Counted from the stretch's first letter, positions 9,691 through 20,278 are shown. The stretch: 64,000 nucleotides of DNA from an uncultured Acetatifactor sp. (GCA_934426825.1 CAKRYI010000001.1:186001-250000); one strand, 5' to 3'. Notes: generated by a model from the sequence alone, not told the origin. Translations and numbers: made by a program.

Positions 9691-12030
9691 CTAGATGTTT
9701 TTTATGATTTTCCAACAGGTGGATACTTTAAACAGGTCTCCGTCCACCTCAATCGTCAGATTGCCGCCCTGCAGTTCGGTGAAACTCTTGACAATGGCGA
9801 GTCCCAGTCCGCTTCCCTCCGTATTCCGGGAGGAATCTCCGCGCACGAAACGCTCCGCCAGCTCGGACGCATTGACCTGAATTTCTTCAGCAGTAATATT
9901 CTTTAAAATAATGGTCACTTCGTCCTCGGAAGCCACAGCGTCTACATAAACCCTCGTTCCGGGAAGTGCATATTTGGCAATATTTCCAAACAGGTTCTCA
10001 TATATCCGGTAGGTTTTCTGTCCGTCCAAAGTAAGCAGAATCTTTTGACTGGGAAGATTTAGGCGTACATCCAGTTTCGCACTTTCCAGCTTGTCGGACA
10101 TCTCAAATGCCACTTGCTTTATCAGGCTGATAATATCTATTTCCATCAGGTTCAGCGTGATATTCCCGGAATTTGCCTTGCTGACCTCAAACAGTTCCTC
10201 AATCAAAACTTTGAGGCGCAGGGATTTTCGTTCCAGCGTATCTAAATATTCCTTCCGCTGCTCGTCTGTCAGATTTTCGTCCTTCAACAAATCCACATAG
10301 GTGATAATGGCTGTCAGCGGAGTCTTTAAATCGTGGGAAACGTTTGTCAAAAGTTCCGCCTTCATGCGCTGGCTTTTCATCTCCTCATCAATGGCTTTCT
10401 GGAATCCCTTCTGAATCCGGATAATCTGGGGCTTGAAGGGTTCAAATACCCCTAGATCCTCCGTAATTTCCACATTCAGCTCGCCCTCCGCAATTTTATT
10501 GATGGATTTTAACAAAATACCGTATTTCTTCTGGAGGTCACTGACATATTTTCGGAGTACAAAATACAAAAGAACGGAATAAATCACGGAAATTCCGAAT
10601 CCTCCGAACCAGAGACTTCCGATGACAAACAAAACAAGGGCATTTATGAGTACAATTTTTAAAATCAGTTTGTGGGCGTCCCTCGTCACGTCAAAGTGTG
10701 CCACCGCAGAGTAAAGGTTTTGAATCTTCTGTTTTCCAAAGCCGCAAATCCGCTTGCACAGAGGAAAAATCTTATAACAGATACTTCTCTTGCGGAAATA
10801 CTCCCTTACCCCCAGCTCGCGCAGGGAACGCAGACACACCCCCACATACCATGCGGGCAGAAGCATTGCCGTCACCAAAAGCACGCGGATTATATATGGT
10901 TTTCCAAACAGCATGACAACAAATTGTTCCGCACAAACGGCGCTGCTTACAAACAAAAGAATGATTTGTATTTCAAAAGGAATCCGGCAGATTTTTAGCC
11001 GGTTCCATGCCTTTTCTTCCTTTAATGCCGGTACAAACAACCCGATTCCGAACATAAGCAGCGCAAAAAAGAAGAAAACTTCCATACAGCCGGAATTGTA
11101 AAAGGCATACTGATCCGGAGAATAATTGTTCATCACGGCAAGCTCGTTTCCGGAGTCATCATATATAAAGTAAAAGACTTGTGAGCCTTCCTGCGAAAGC
11201 TGTTCGTTGTCTGCAATGCTGATACAGAAGGTGATGGTGCAGTCTTTTGGCATATTTATGGTATAGTAAGGATTGGTGCCGGAAGCATTCTCATCACAGT
11301 TTTTGGCAATCATGTTTGGCAGGTTTAACTGGCGGGTCACCTCCGTTGCCGCTTTCCGCAGTGCGGAGCTGTCGGAATTTTGCAGTTTTGTCCCGCCGAG
11401 AGTCACATTTCCGTAAGAGTCAAATAAAAATTCAATATAAAAGAACTGTTCCGAAAGGATTACCTCCGGGGACGGCAAATTTGACAGATACTCCCCGGTT
11501 ACGTTGTCCCGAATAACATAGTCGTACCGGGAATTCATTTGACCGAATGTGCTTTCCAGCACACTGAAATGCTCATTCAGATAATCAATGGACTGAAAAG
11601 CGCCTTCGATATATTGATAATTTGCCTCCCATTCCTCTACGGTACAATATTCCTCCGAAAAATCGGCATTCATGACCTGATTTCTGATACCTATATCAAA
11701 AAGCCAGTCTTTTCCCTCTGCGGCTGTCATGTATAATTCGCTGTAGTTTAGGGCAGTGTGATTTTCTTTGTTATACAAATCCCGGTAGAGAAGATAGCTG
11801 TTCTGATACAGATAGGAAAGAACATTGGAATCTTCCAACAGATTATGGGTGTTTTCCTCTGCCGCTCTTTTTTCAAATACCGGATAAAAAGAGGCATAGA
11901 GCGTGGCTGTCAAAAGACAGATGATGAGTCCCAGAATCAGCCATTTTACAGGCTTTTTTGGACCTTTCGGAGTGTTTTCCGTGTTCTGATTGTTTTCCGC
12001 TTTGCCTGTCATTGCATAAGGATTTTCCAT
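9691..12030 (-). CDS. sensor histidine kinase
   Basis: A 779-residue membrane kinase. An N-terminal helix (about residues 28-50, VKWLILGLIICLLTATLYA) precedes a roughly 260-residue extracellular sensor region. Several further membrane helices follow, including CMEVFFFFALLMFGIGLFV and a pair near residue 460 (ILIKIVLINALVLFVIGSLW region). The HisKA motif NVSHDLKTPLTAI puts the phosphoacceptor at H566. The ATPase domain has the N-box YENLFGNIAKYA and the G2 box GSGLGLAIVKS; the G1 box is replaced by LKNIT, as in some Firmicute kinases. It lies 68 bases after the regulator and is its obvious partner. The signal sensed is not evident. Confidence 0.9.
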   Translation of the reverse strand: MENPYAMTGKAENNQNTENTPKGPKKPVKWLILGLIICLLTATLYASFYPVFEKRAAEENTHNLLEDSNVLSYLYQNSYLLYRDLYNKENHTALNYSELYMTAAEGKDWLFDIGIRNQVMNADFSEEYCTVEEWEANYQYIEGAFQSIDYLNEHFSVLESTFGQMNSRYDYVIRDNVTGEYLSNLPSPEVILSEQFFYIEFLFDSYGNVTLGGTKLQNSDSSALRKAATEVTRQLNLPNMIAKNCDENASGTNPYYTINMPKDCTITFCISIADNEQLSQEGSQVFYFIYDDSGNELAVMNNYSPDQYAFYNSGCMEVFFFFALLMFGIGLFVPALKEEKAWNRLKICRIPFEIQIILLFVSSAVCAEQFVVMLFGKPYIIRVLLVTAMLLPAWYVGVCLRSLRELGVREYFRKRSICYKIFPLCKRICGFGKQKIQNLYSAVAHFDVTRDAHKLILKIVLINALVLFVIGSLWFGGFGISVIYSVLLYFVLRKYVSDLQKKYGILLKSINKIAEGELNVEITEDLGVFEPFKPQIIRIQKGFQKAIDEEMKSQRMKAELLTNVSHDLKTPLTAIITYVDLLKDENLTDEQRKEYLDTLERKSLRLKVLIEELFEVSKANSGNITLNLMEIDIISLIKQVAFEMSDKLESAKLDVRLNLPSQKILLTLDGQKTYRIYENLFGNIAKYALPGTRVYVDAVASEDEVTIILKNITAEEIQVNASELAERFVRGDSSRNTEGSGLGLAIVKSFTELQGGNLTIEVDGDLFKVSTCWKIIKNI

Positions 12031-12098
12031 AACCTGAATTCCTTCCTTAAACTACCTTAAATTTCCTCAAACTACGCTCCCGCTTAAGCCCGTTACCG

Positions 12099-12812
12099 TT
12101 ACTGCTTATCGATTTTGTAACCGACGCCCCACACCACTTTCAGGTATTTGGGATTTTTCGGGTCAATCTCGATTTTCTCCCGGATATTCCGGACATGCAC
12201 CATGATGGTGTCGGTGTTCACTGCTCTCTCATTCCAGATTCTTTCATAAATTTCATCCGCGGAAAAAACTCTTCCGGGATTCTTGATTAACAGCTGGACG
12301 ATTTTAAACTCCATGGGCGTGAGTTTTACCGGTTCGCCGTCCACACTGACCTCAATGGTGTCCTCGTTTAATTCCAGCCCGCCGACGGAAAAGATATGGT
12401 CCCTGTTCTCCTCCCCGTTTACGGCGGTCAGATATTTTGCATAGCGCCGTAAATGGGAGTTGACTCTCGCTAACAGTTCAAGGGGCGTAAAAGGCTTGGT
12501 GACATAGTCGTCCGCACCCATATTTAAGCCCATGATTTTGTCCACTTCCTCGGACTTTGCGGAAAGCATAATCACCGGGAACTCAAAGTTCATGCTGCGC
12601 AGCTTCATAAGCATGGTAACACCGTCCATAACCGGCATCATAATGTCCACAATGGCAAGATGAATTTCCTCTTGCTCCACAATCTTAAGTCCTTCCGCTC
12701 CGTTTGCCGCCTGAAATACGACATATCCCTGATTCTTTAAATAAATTTCAACGCCCTGACGAATTTCTTTGTCGTCTTCCACGATTAAAATATGATATTG
12801 ATTGTTATCCAT
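12099..12812 (-). CDS. OmpR-family response regulator
   Basis: Start chosen at ATG 12812 rather than 12 codons upstream because GAGGGTCGGG precedes it. The 237-residue protein has an intact receiver (EDD at residues 12-14, phosphoacceptor D56 in IVDIMMPVMDG, lysine in TKPFTPLE). The winged-helix domain is complete (KLTPMEFKIVQLLIKNPGRV, IWNERAVNTDTIMVHVRNIR) and ends in VVWGVGYKI. It is the intact counterpart of the truncated regulator at 7-7.7 kb and is transcribed with the kinase downstream. Confidence 0.95.
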   Translation of the reverse strand: MDNNQYHILIVEDDKEIRQGVEIYLKNQGYVVFQAANGAEGLKIVEQEEIHLAIVDIMMPVMDGVTMLMKLRSMNFEFPVIMLSAKSEEVDKIMGLNMGADDYVTKPFTPLELLARVNSHLRRYAKYLTAVNGEENRDHIFSVGGLELNEDTIEVSVDGEPVKLTPMEFKIVQLLIKNPGRVFSADEIYERIWNERAVNTDTIMVHVRNIREKIEIDPKNPKYLKVVWGVGYKIDKQ

Positions 12813-12858
12813 AACGACCCGACCCTCTCGTATCTGTAAATTTATCAAAATTATACTT

Positions 12859-12887
12859 ATTATATCTTTTTATGTAAGTGCCTGCAA
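12859..12887 (-). promoter_or_regulatory. promoter for the response regulator/kinase pair
   Basis: Minus strand TTGCAG (12882-12887), 17-base spacer, TATAAT (12859-12864), placed about 50 bases before the regulator start. Confidence 0.75.
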
Positions 12888-13032
12888 CTTTTCTGTTTTT
12901 TTCATTCTATGTTCTTTCTGCTTTCAATTTTGTTGCACACATTGCTTCCTGCCTGCTTTTCATTCATGTTTTAGTGTAGTATTTAAAAATAAACAGATTC
13001 TTCATAAAAATCCTAAGATTTTCTAAAGAATG

Positions 13033-13065
13033 AAAAACCCCGCCATGGCAATCACCACAGCGGGG
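13033..13065 (-). terminator. terminator after ilvC
   Basis: On the minus strand CCCCGC pairs with GCGGGG (13060-13065 with 13038-13043) and is followed by TTTTTC. It sits about 35 bases past the ilvC stop and closes the metH-ilvBNNC operon. Confidence 0.85.
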
Positions 13066-13099
13066 GACAATTCAATTTTATCGGATTAAGAAAACCGGA

Positions 13100-14134
<1,035 letters not shown>

Positions 14135-14190
14135 TTAATAGTAAATGATTTGTTTATAACTGATAGGTTTCCCTAGAGCTAACGATTTTG

Positions 14191-14691
14191 CTACTCTATG
14201 TAGACTACTTTGTCGGTTCCTCTTCCCAGTCCGGTGATACCGGTTCTGGCAAGCTCTAAAATCTCGTAACCGTCAAACAATGCGATAAAGGCATCTACCT
14301 TGCTCTGGTCTCCGGTGATTTCCACGGTCATGCTCTCCGGCGCCACGTCAATGACATTGGCACGGAAAATATCTGCTAAAGAAATCACACCCTGACGCTG
14401 TGTGGCGTCCACCTTCACCTTGATAAGAACCAGTTCCCGGTACACACTTTCGTCCGGCTTCAGTTCTTTGATATTGCGGACATCAACCAGCTTTCCGACC
14501 TGCTTTTCGATTTGCTCAAGCACCTCGTCATCACCGGAAGTAATAATGGTGATACGGGTAAATCTGGGGTCTGCGGTGACGCCTGCAGTAATGCTTTCGA
14601 TATTATATCCTCTTCTGGAAAATAAACCCGCAATTCTGCTCAGCACACCGGATGTGTTGTCAACCAATAACTGAAAAACTTTTCTCTGCAT
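14191..14691 (-). CDS. ilvN: acetolactate synthase small (regulatory) subunit
   Basis: Start chosen at ATG 14691 (AGAGG upstream), 46 codons inside the longest frame. The 166-residue protein has an N-terminal ACT domain (VFQLLVDNTSGVLSRIAGLF, RRGYNIESITAG) and the C-terminal domain that activates the catalytic subunit. It would confer feedback regulation by branched-chain amino acids. It is the second of two tandem small-subunit genes, 140 bases downstream of the first and clearly diverged from it. This copy is closest to the canonical IlvH/IlvN consensus (GITGLGRGTDK near the C-terminus). Confidence 0.93.
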   Translation of the reverse strand: MQRKVFQLLVDNTSGVLSRIAGLFSRRGYNIESITAGVTADPRFTRITIITSGDDEVLEQIEKQVGKLVDVRNIKELKPDESVYRELVLIKVKVDATQRQGVISLADIFRANVIDVAPESMTVEITGDQSKVDAFIALFDGYEILELARTGITGLGRGTDKVVYIE

Positions 14692-14831
14692 GATATAAAT
14701 GCCTCTCAAATTCCTGTAACTTCTTACATCAAAATTTAATATATCAAGTTCAGACAAGAATGTCAACAAAAACCACTTTTGTCCTTTAAAACAGTAAAAT
14801 CGTATGGAAAATTGCTTAAAATAAATCAAGT

Positions 14832-15323
14832 TTAGTCATCGTTTTCCATACATTTGGACAGGGCAAGGGTTCCTGTTCTTGCAACCTCCACAATACTTAC
14901 GGACTGTAACATATTGATAAGCAGCTTGATTTTATCCGGTGTGTCACAGATTTGCAGCATCATAAAGTGCTTTGACATATCGACAATCTGCACCTTCATA
15001 ATCTCGCATAGCTCCATAATGTCACGGCGGTTGTTTTTATTGTACTTGATTTTGATGAGCATGAGTTCTCTGGTGATACACTGCTGCTCGGCAAAGGTTT
15101 TTACCTTAATGACATCCAGCTTTTTGTTCAACTGTTTTTCAATCTGTTCAATGGTGCGCTCGTCGCCGCTGCTGACAATCGTCATGCAGGATACGGAAGA
15201 ATCGTCCGTCTCTCCCACGGCAAGGCTGTCAATATTGTAACATCTTCTGGAAAACAGTCCGGCAACCTTACAGAGTACACCGGAGCGGTTTTCTACCAGT
15301 ACGGAATAAATTCTTTTTTTCAT
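14832..15323 (-). CDS. acetolactate synthase small subunit paralogue
   Basis: A 163-residue ACT-domain protein of the IlvN family, 16 bases after the ilvB stop. The N-terminus (IYSVLVENRSGVLCKVAGLF, RRCYNIDSLAVGETDDSS) aligns well with canonical IlvN. The C-terminal half is more divergent (IVDMSKHFMMLQICDTPDKI) and the C-terminal GLGRG-like segment reads TGTLALSKCMEND. It may be the dedicated regulatory subunit of the adjacent ilvB product, while the next gene serves another catalytic subunit; this assignment is inferred from position only. Confidence 0.88.
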   Translation of the reverse strand: MKKRIYSVLVENRSGVLCKVAGLFSRRCYNIDSLAVGETDDSSVSCMTIVSSGDERTIEQIEKQLNKKLDVIKVKTFAEQQCITRELMLIKIKYNKNNRRDIMELCEIMKVQIVDMSKHFMMLQICDTPDKIKLLINMLQSVSIVEVARTGTLALSKCMENDD

Positions 15324-15339
15324 CCTGTGTGTACCTCCC

Positions 15340-16956
15340 TTATTTTACCAAATCCATCGGATCAATCAGACATTCCAGAATCATGGCGCTGTCATCCTTT
15401 AAGAAAGCATCAATGGTTTCGTCGCACTTCTCCATCGTTTCCAGACGAAGGAACGGAATGTCATAGGCGGTGGACAGTTTTTCCAAATCCGGACTGCCGG
15501 ACAGGTCCACCACGGAATAATGGTCTTTGTAAGTATAATGCTGATATTCCCTTACCATGCCCAGATAGTTGTTTTTGAGGACGATAATTTTAATGGGAAT
15601 ATTGTGCTGTCTCAATGTGGCAAGCTCCATCATGGACATCTGGAAGGAACCGTCACCGCACACGGCAATGACTTGTCTGCCGGGAGCAGCAACCTTTGCG
15701 CCCATGGCGGCAGGAATGGAATATCCCATGGTTCCCATACCGCCGGAGGTTAAAAATTTTCCGTCCTTTACAATGTGATAACCGCAGGACCATATCTGGT
15801 TCTGTCCCACGTCGGCAACATACACGGCATTATCCTGCATTTTCTCGGATAATTTCGTGATAAAAGCTGCCGGGTCCACATATGCGGGATTGGGATTGCG
15901 CTTCGGCTGCATGGTCTCGCGGTAGCCGCACAGGGTTTCCAGCCACTCTTCACAGTGACATTCAAATTCTTCCTTTTCCAAATCCGCAAAAATATGTTTG
16001 GCATCGCCGACCAAAGGTATGGTTGCGCCGGCGTTCTTGCCGATTTCCGCCGGGTCCACATCAATATGTACTAAAATCTTGTCACGGGTAATCAAATCCG
16101 GCTGGCTTACGGCACGGTCTGCCACACGCGCTCCCACCATCAGCAGCAAGTCGGATTCGTTCATGGCACGGTTTGCATATGCTTTTCCGTTATTTCCCAC
16201 CATGCCGAAATACAGAGGATGCTTTGTGGGCATGACACCGATACCCATCATAGTGGAGACAACAGGAATCTGATATTTTTCAGAGAACTTGCGAAGCTCC
16301 TGCTCTGCCTCACTTAACAAAACACCGCCGCCCACACAGATAATGGGACGTTTGGCGCGCGCCAGTTCCTTTGTCACCTTGCGAATCTGTACGGCATTTC
16401 CCTTTACCGTCGGCTTGTAGGTACGAAGATTGACAGCTTCCGGATACTGGAATTTATTGATAGCCGCATTCTGAATATCAATAGGTACATCTATGAGTAC
16501 GGGACCTTTTCTGCCGGTATTGGCAATGTGGAATGCCTCTTTAAAAATTCTGGGAATATCATTTACGTTGCGAACCAGATAACTGTATTTTACAAAAGAT
16601 TCCACCGCACCGGTAATATCTGCCTCCTGAAATACATCGCTGCCCAAAAGTTCGCTGTTTACCTGTCCGGTGATGCACACCAGGGGAATGCTGTCGGCAA
16701 ATGCCGTTGCGATTCCGGTAATCACATTGGTGGCACCCGGTCCGGAGGTGACGGCACAGACGCCGGGTTTTCCGGTCATACGTGCTACCCCGCTGGCTGC
16801 ATGAGCTGCATTTTGCTCCGTGCGAATCAGTATGGTACGAATGTCAGAATTTAAAATACTGTTATAAAAAGGACAGATGGCAACGCCGGGATAGCCGAAC
16901 ACTTCTTTCACGCCCTCGGCTTCCAAGCATTTTATCATTGCGTCTGCTCCAATCAT
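15340..16956 (-). CDS. ilvB: acetolactate synthase large subunit (first copy)
   Basis: A 538-residue thiamine-diphosphate enzyme. It condenses pyruvate with pyruvate or 2-ketobutyrate at the start of valine/leucine and isoleucine synthesis. The catalytic glutamate is in RTEQNAAHAASG (E47), and the ThDP/Mg motif starts GDGSFQMSMMEL and ends in KNN. It is followed directly by two small-subunit genes. A second, different large subunit lies at 48-49.7 kb. This copy has a non-standard N-terminal active-site stretch (GYPGVAICPFYNSI where the other has GYPGGTILNVYDAL), so the two may differ in substrate preference or regulation. Confidence 0.93.
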   Translation of the reverse strand: MIGADAMIKCLEAEGVKEVFGYPGVAICPFYNSILNSDIRTILIRTEQNAAHAASGVARMTGKPGVCAVTSGPGATNVITGIATAFADSIPLVCITGQVNSELLGSDVFQEADITGAVESFVKYSYLVRNVNDIPRIFKEAFHIANTGRKGPVLIDVPIDIQNAAINKFQYPEAVNLRTYKPTVKGNAVQIRKVTKELARAKRPIICVGGGVLLSEAEQELRKFSEKYQIPVVSTMMGIGVMPTKHPLYFGMVGNNGKAYANRAMNESDLLLMVGARVADRAVSQPDLITRDKILVHIDVDPAEIGKNAGATIPLVGDAKHIFADLEKEEFECHCEEWLETLCGYRETMQPKRNPNPAYVDPAAFITKLSEKMQDNAVYVADVGQNQIWSCGYHIVKDGKFLTSGGMGTMGYSIPAAMGAKVAAPGRQVIAVCGDGSFQMSMMELATLRQHNIPIKIIVLKNNYLGMVREYQHYTYKDHYSVVDLSGSPDLEKLSTAYDIPFLRLETMEKCDETIDAFLKDDSAMILECLIDPMDLVK

Positions 16957-16969
16957 GGTTCCTTCCTCC

Positions 16970-17085
16970 TCGTCTTTTATGGTATTAATACTGCTTTCTT
17001 TTTAGTCTTTTATGGTATTGAAATTGCTTCCCTTTTCAGGTTTCTATGGCAATTTGAACGGTCTTCCTTTTCGGTTTTTATGAAT
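16970..17085 (-). repeat. four degenerate 33-34 bp tandem repeats between metH and ilvB
   Basis: The motif TATGG/TATGA preceded by a T-rich tract recurs on the plus strand with spacings of 33, 34 and 34 bases (GTCTTTTATGGTATT at 16972 and 17005; then at about 17040 and 17074). Read on the transcribed minus strand each unit has CATAAAAG-like DNA followed by a purine-rich run (GAAAAGGAAG, GAAAAGGGAAG, AAAAAGAAAG, GAGGAGGAAGG). The last run is the ilvB ribosome binding site, and the first unit overlaps the metH stop. Confidence 0.7.
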
Positions 17086-19540
17086 TTAGCCGCTTTGCAA
17101 GTTTTACAGCGTCGGCGGCATCTTTGGAATAACCGTCCGCACCGATTTCATCCGCATACTCCTGGGTGATAACGGCGCCGCCAATCATCACCTTTGCACC
17201 CACACCCTGTTCCTTTGCATAGGAAATCACTTCTTTCATGCGCTGCATCGTGGTAGTCATCAGGGCAGACAGGGCAATAATCTGTGCGTTGTTCTCTTTT
17301 GCCGCCTCGATAATCTTTTCCTTGGGAACGTCCTTTCCCAAATCAATGACCCGGAAGCCGTAGTTTTTTAGCATCAGAGCCACCAGATTTTTACCGATGT
17401 CATGAATATCTCCCTCCACCGTGGCAATCACCACCACCGGCATATCTTCCGTACTGTTCCCGGTAAGGAGGAGCGGCTCCAATACTTCTATGGAGTTTTT
17501 CATTGCCTCCGCACTGGAGATAAGCTGCGGCAGGAAATATTTTCCCTTGTCAAAATATTCGCCAACGGTATTGATGGCAGGTAAAAGCACCTCGTTCAGC
17601 AAAGCGGATGGCTGTTCTCCGCCGTCTAACGCTTCCTTTGTCAGTTTGGCAATTCCGTTCCGGTTTCCCTTTAAGACTGCCTCCCGCAGATTGCCGCGAA
17701 GGGTGTTGGCACTCTTTACGGGTGTCGAATCAGCTTTCACGGCAGCGGAGGATAATGCCGCCTCCTTCTGCTCCTGCTTTTCCTTTACTTCGTTGACATA
17801 TTCAATATAGCGGATGTCCGAATCCTCTTTTGCCAAAAGTAAATCGGCGGCAAGCGCACAGCTCACCAAGAGTTCCTGTGAGGGATTGGCAATCGCCATG
17901 GTAAGTCCTTCCCTGATTGCAAGGGTGAGGAAGGCGGTGTTGATAAATCCGCGCTCCGGCATACCGAAGGAAATGTTGGACAGTCCGCAAATGGTAGTGA
18001 ATCCGTTTTCCTTGCAATACCGTATGGTCTCTAAGGTTTCCAGTGCCGCACGTTTGTTGGCACCGACTGTCGCTACCAGTCCGTCCACCACAATGTCTTC
18101 TTTGTGCATGCCCAGCGAAACCGCACGGTCATATATTTTCGTAATAATCTGCTTCTTCTCGTCGATGTCCTTTGGCAGTCCCGCGTCCGAAAGCGGAAGC
18201 AGAATAAACATGGCACCGTATTTTGCCACGATGGGAAGCAGCTTTTCAAATTTTTCCGTCTCCAAAGAAACAGAATTTACAAGTGCCCTTCCGGGGTAAT
18301 GTCTAAGCGCCGCCTCCAGCACATCCACATAACTGGAATCCAAAGAAAGGGGCAGGTTTGTCACTCCGGTCACTTCGTCAAGGGCTCGCAGCATCATCTC
18401 TTTTTCATTGATTCCGCTCATTCCCATATTGACGTCCAGAATGGAGGCACCACACTTTTCCTGTTCCTCGGCAAACTGCTGAACCTTTTCCATGTTGCCT
18501 TCCCGAAGCTGTGCCTGCAACAGTTTCTTGCCGGTAGGATTAATACGCTCTCCCACAATCAGGAATTTTCCGTCCAAGCCAAAGGATACCGTCATGCGCT
18601 CCGAAGCTAAATAGCGCACACCCTGTGGTTTTCTGGGAACTGTATGTTGAACGGCTGTACCGAATTTTTGGTGCAGATTGCTGATATATTCCGGTGTGGT
18701 TCCGCAACAGCCGCCAAGTATCGTGGCGCCTGCTTTGACCAGAATTTCCATCTCTTCCGCAAATTCCACTGCGTCCATATTATAACAGGTAATACCGTTT
18801 TCATCCAAAAAAGGAAGTCCGGCATTGGGCTTTGCGATAATGGGAATGTTAGTCACGGAAGCCATGGCACTTATGATTCCCTCCATGTGTGCCGGGCCTG
18901 TGGAACAGTTTGCTCCCACGGCGCAGGCTCCGAGACTTTCCAATACCACGGCGGCGGTCTGCGCATCTGTTCCAAACAGGGTTCTTCCATCCGGCTCAAA
19001 GGTCATGGAAACCATTACCGGAAGGCTTGTGACTTCTTTTGCTGCTATCAGGGCGGCTCTCGCCTCCGCCAGACTCATCATGGTTTCCACCACTAACAAA
19101 TCCACGCCTGCTTTTTCCATTGCAATAATCTGTTCTTTATATATAGAAATCAGTTCTTCCAACGGCATAGTGCCGATGGGCTGCAACTGCTCTCCGGTCA
19201 TGGTTAAATCACCGGCAATATATACCTTCTGTCCCGTGCTGCTTGCGGCAGCTTCCTTCGAGATAGCCACCAGTCCGGTTATCATGGAATCCATCTGTTC
19301 CTCTAAATGATATTCCTTCAGTTTCACCCGGTTGGCAGTGAAGGTTGGGCTGTACAGAATGTTCGTTCCCGCCTTGACGTATTCCTTCTGTAACTGCAGC
19401 ATAACATCCCTATGTTCCAGTATCCATTTTTCAGGACAGACACCGGAGGGCATTCCCGCTTTCACCAGATTGGAACCGGTCGCACCATCCAGATATATCA
19501 TATGGTTATCCGTAAATTGCCTGAATTCGTCTATGGTCAT
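17078..19540 (-). CDS. metH: cobalamin-dependent methionine synthase, core domains only
   Basis: Start at ATG 19540, behind GAGGAATATC. The 820-residue protein has three of the usual MetH parts in order: a homocysteine methyltransferase domain with zinc ligands (ANCSTGP and GGCCGTTPEYI), a pterin-binding domain (VGERINPTGKKLL, SILDVNMGMSG), and a cobalamin cap plus B12 domain with the DxHxxG motif (DIHDIGKNLVALML). The SAM/reactivation domain of enterobacterial MetH is absent, as in many Clostridia, so reactivation must come from a separate protein. No SAM or cobalamin riboswitch fits the short upstream region. It appears to be the first gene of an operon with ilvBNNC. Confidence 0.93.
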   Translation of the reverse strand: MTIDEFRQFTDNHMIYLDGATGSNLVKAGMPSGVCPEKWILEHRDVMLQLQKEYVKAGTNILYSPTFTANRVKLKEYHLEEQMDSMITGLVAISKEAAASSTGQKVYIAGDLTMTGEQLQPIGTMPLEELISIYKEQIIAMEKAGVDLLVVETMMSLAEARAALIAAKEVTSLPVMVSMTFEPDGRTLFGTDAQTAAVVLESLGACAVGANCSTGPAHMEGIISAMASVTNIPIIAKPNAGLPFLDENGITCYNMDAVEFAEEMEILVKAGATILGGCCGTTPEYISNLHQKFGTAVQHTVPRKPQGVRYLASERMTVSFGLDGKFLIVGERINPTGKKLLQAQLREGNMEKVQQFAEEQEKCGASILDVNMGMSGINEKEMMLRALDEVTGVTNLPLSLDSSYVDVLEAALRHYPGRALVNSVSLETEKFEKLLPIVAKYGAMFILLPLSDAGLPKDIDEKKQIITKIYDRAVSLGMHKEDIVVDGLVATVGANKRAALETLETIRYCKENGFTTICGLSNISFGMPERGFINTAFLTLAIREGLTMAIANPSQELLVSCALAADLLLAKEDSDIRYIEYVNEVKEKQEQKEAALSSAAVKADSTPVKSANTLRGNLREAVLKGNRNGIAKLTKEALDGGEQPSALLNEVLLPAINTVGEYFDKGKYFLPQLISSAEAMKNSIEVLEPLLLTGNSTEDMPVVVIATVEGDIHDIGKNLVALMLKNYGFRVIDLGKDVPKEKIIEAAKENNAQIIALSALMTTTMQRMKEVISYAKEQGVGAKVMIGGAVITQEYADEIGADGYSKDAADAVKLAKRLNS

Positions 19541-19599
19541 GATATTCCTCGTTTTCTTAATAAAAAGTAAATGTGAAGTCGGCATGCGCCGTTCTTTTT

Positions 19600-19628
19600 A
19601 TGATACCACACATGCGTTTTAATCGTAA
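19600..19628 (-). promoter_or_regulatory. promoter for metH
   Basis: Minus strand TTACGA (19623-19628), 17-base spacer, TATCAT (19600-19605), about 60 bases upstream of the start. The -35 match is modest. Confidence 0.5.
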
Positions 19629-19667
19629 AGGGGAGAAATGAGAAACCGCTGTGAAAATAAGAAATAG

Positions 19668-19696
19668 TTGCGAAAAAGGGCATAATGTGATAAATT
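19668..19696 (+). promoter_or_regulatory. promoter for the small lipoprotein
   Basis: TTGCGA (19668-19673), 17-base spacer, TAAATT (19691-19696), about 35 bases before the start codon and divergent from the metH promoter. Confidence 0.5.
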
Positions 19697-19731
19697 TTTT
19701 AGTGTATGAAATGATTGGGAGGATTCAATAA

Positions 19732-20202
19732 TTGAAAAAAACAGGCAAACTCATTGCAATGGGACTGTTAGTTTCCGTTCTGCTTACCGGCTGTGGGCAG
19801 GATCCGAAAATGGTCGCATTTAAAAATGAGATAGACAATTTTTGTACTCAAATTTCGGAAATAGACACTTCTATCAACAATATCAACGCTCAGTCCGAGG
19901 GTGCGGCAAAAGAGCTTTTAGGATATTTGGACGAACTGGATATGGATTTTCAGCATTTCGCTGAAGTTGATTTTCCGGAGGAATTTGATTATCTGGAAAG
20001 CATTGCCGATGAGGCCAGTTCTTACATGACGGAGGCGGTCAAAAACTACCATGAGGCTTACGGCGGAGATACCTACAGCGAGTCTGCGGCACAGTATGCC
20101 AAGGAAAATTACAGCAGAGCTTACAAAAGAGTTCAGATTATTATAACTTTCCTGCACGGCGAGGAACCGGAAAATGTAAACCTCTCCACCAGTGCGGAAT
20201 AA
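19732..20202 (+). CDS. small lipoprotein of unknown function
   Basis: A 156-residue protein starting at TTG behind an excellent site (GGGAGG). It has a lipoprotein signal peptide with lipobox LTGC near residue 22, so it should be anchored outside the membrane. The mature part is helical and acidic (LDELDMDFQHFAEVDFPEEF, ASSYMTEAVKNYHEAYGG), resembling four-helix-type hypothetical lipoproteins of Firmicutes. No enzyme motif is seen. It stands alone between metH (divergent) and a bidirectional terminator. Confidence 0.85.
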   Translation: MKKTGKLIAMGLLVSVLLTGCGQDPKMVAFKNEIDNFCTQISEIDTSINNINAQSEGAAKELLGYLDELDMDFQHFAEVDFPEEFDYLESIADEASSYMTEAVKNYHEAYGGDTYSESAAQYAKENYSRAYKRVQIIITFLHGEEPENVNLSTSAE

Positions 20203-20238
20203 AACCAAAAAGTAAACTGTCAAAAATATATACTCAGC

Positions 20239-20278
20239 AAAAACGTCCGGCACATGTTTGAAATGTACCGGACGTTTT
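20239..20278. terminator. bidirectional terminator
   Basis: AAAACGTCCGG (from 20240) pairs perfectly with CCGGACGTTTT (to 20278), with T-runs on both strands. It separates the lipoprotein gene from the convergent DUF2752 gene. Confidence 0.85.

Noticed and set aside
19541..19731. SAM or cobalamin riboswitch before metH
   Set aside because: The leader is about 60 bases after the predicted promoter and shows no four-way junction or B12-box-like sequence.
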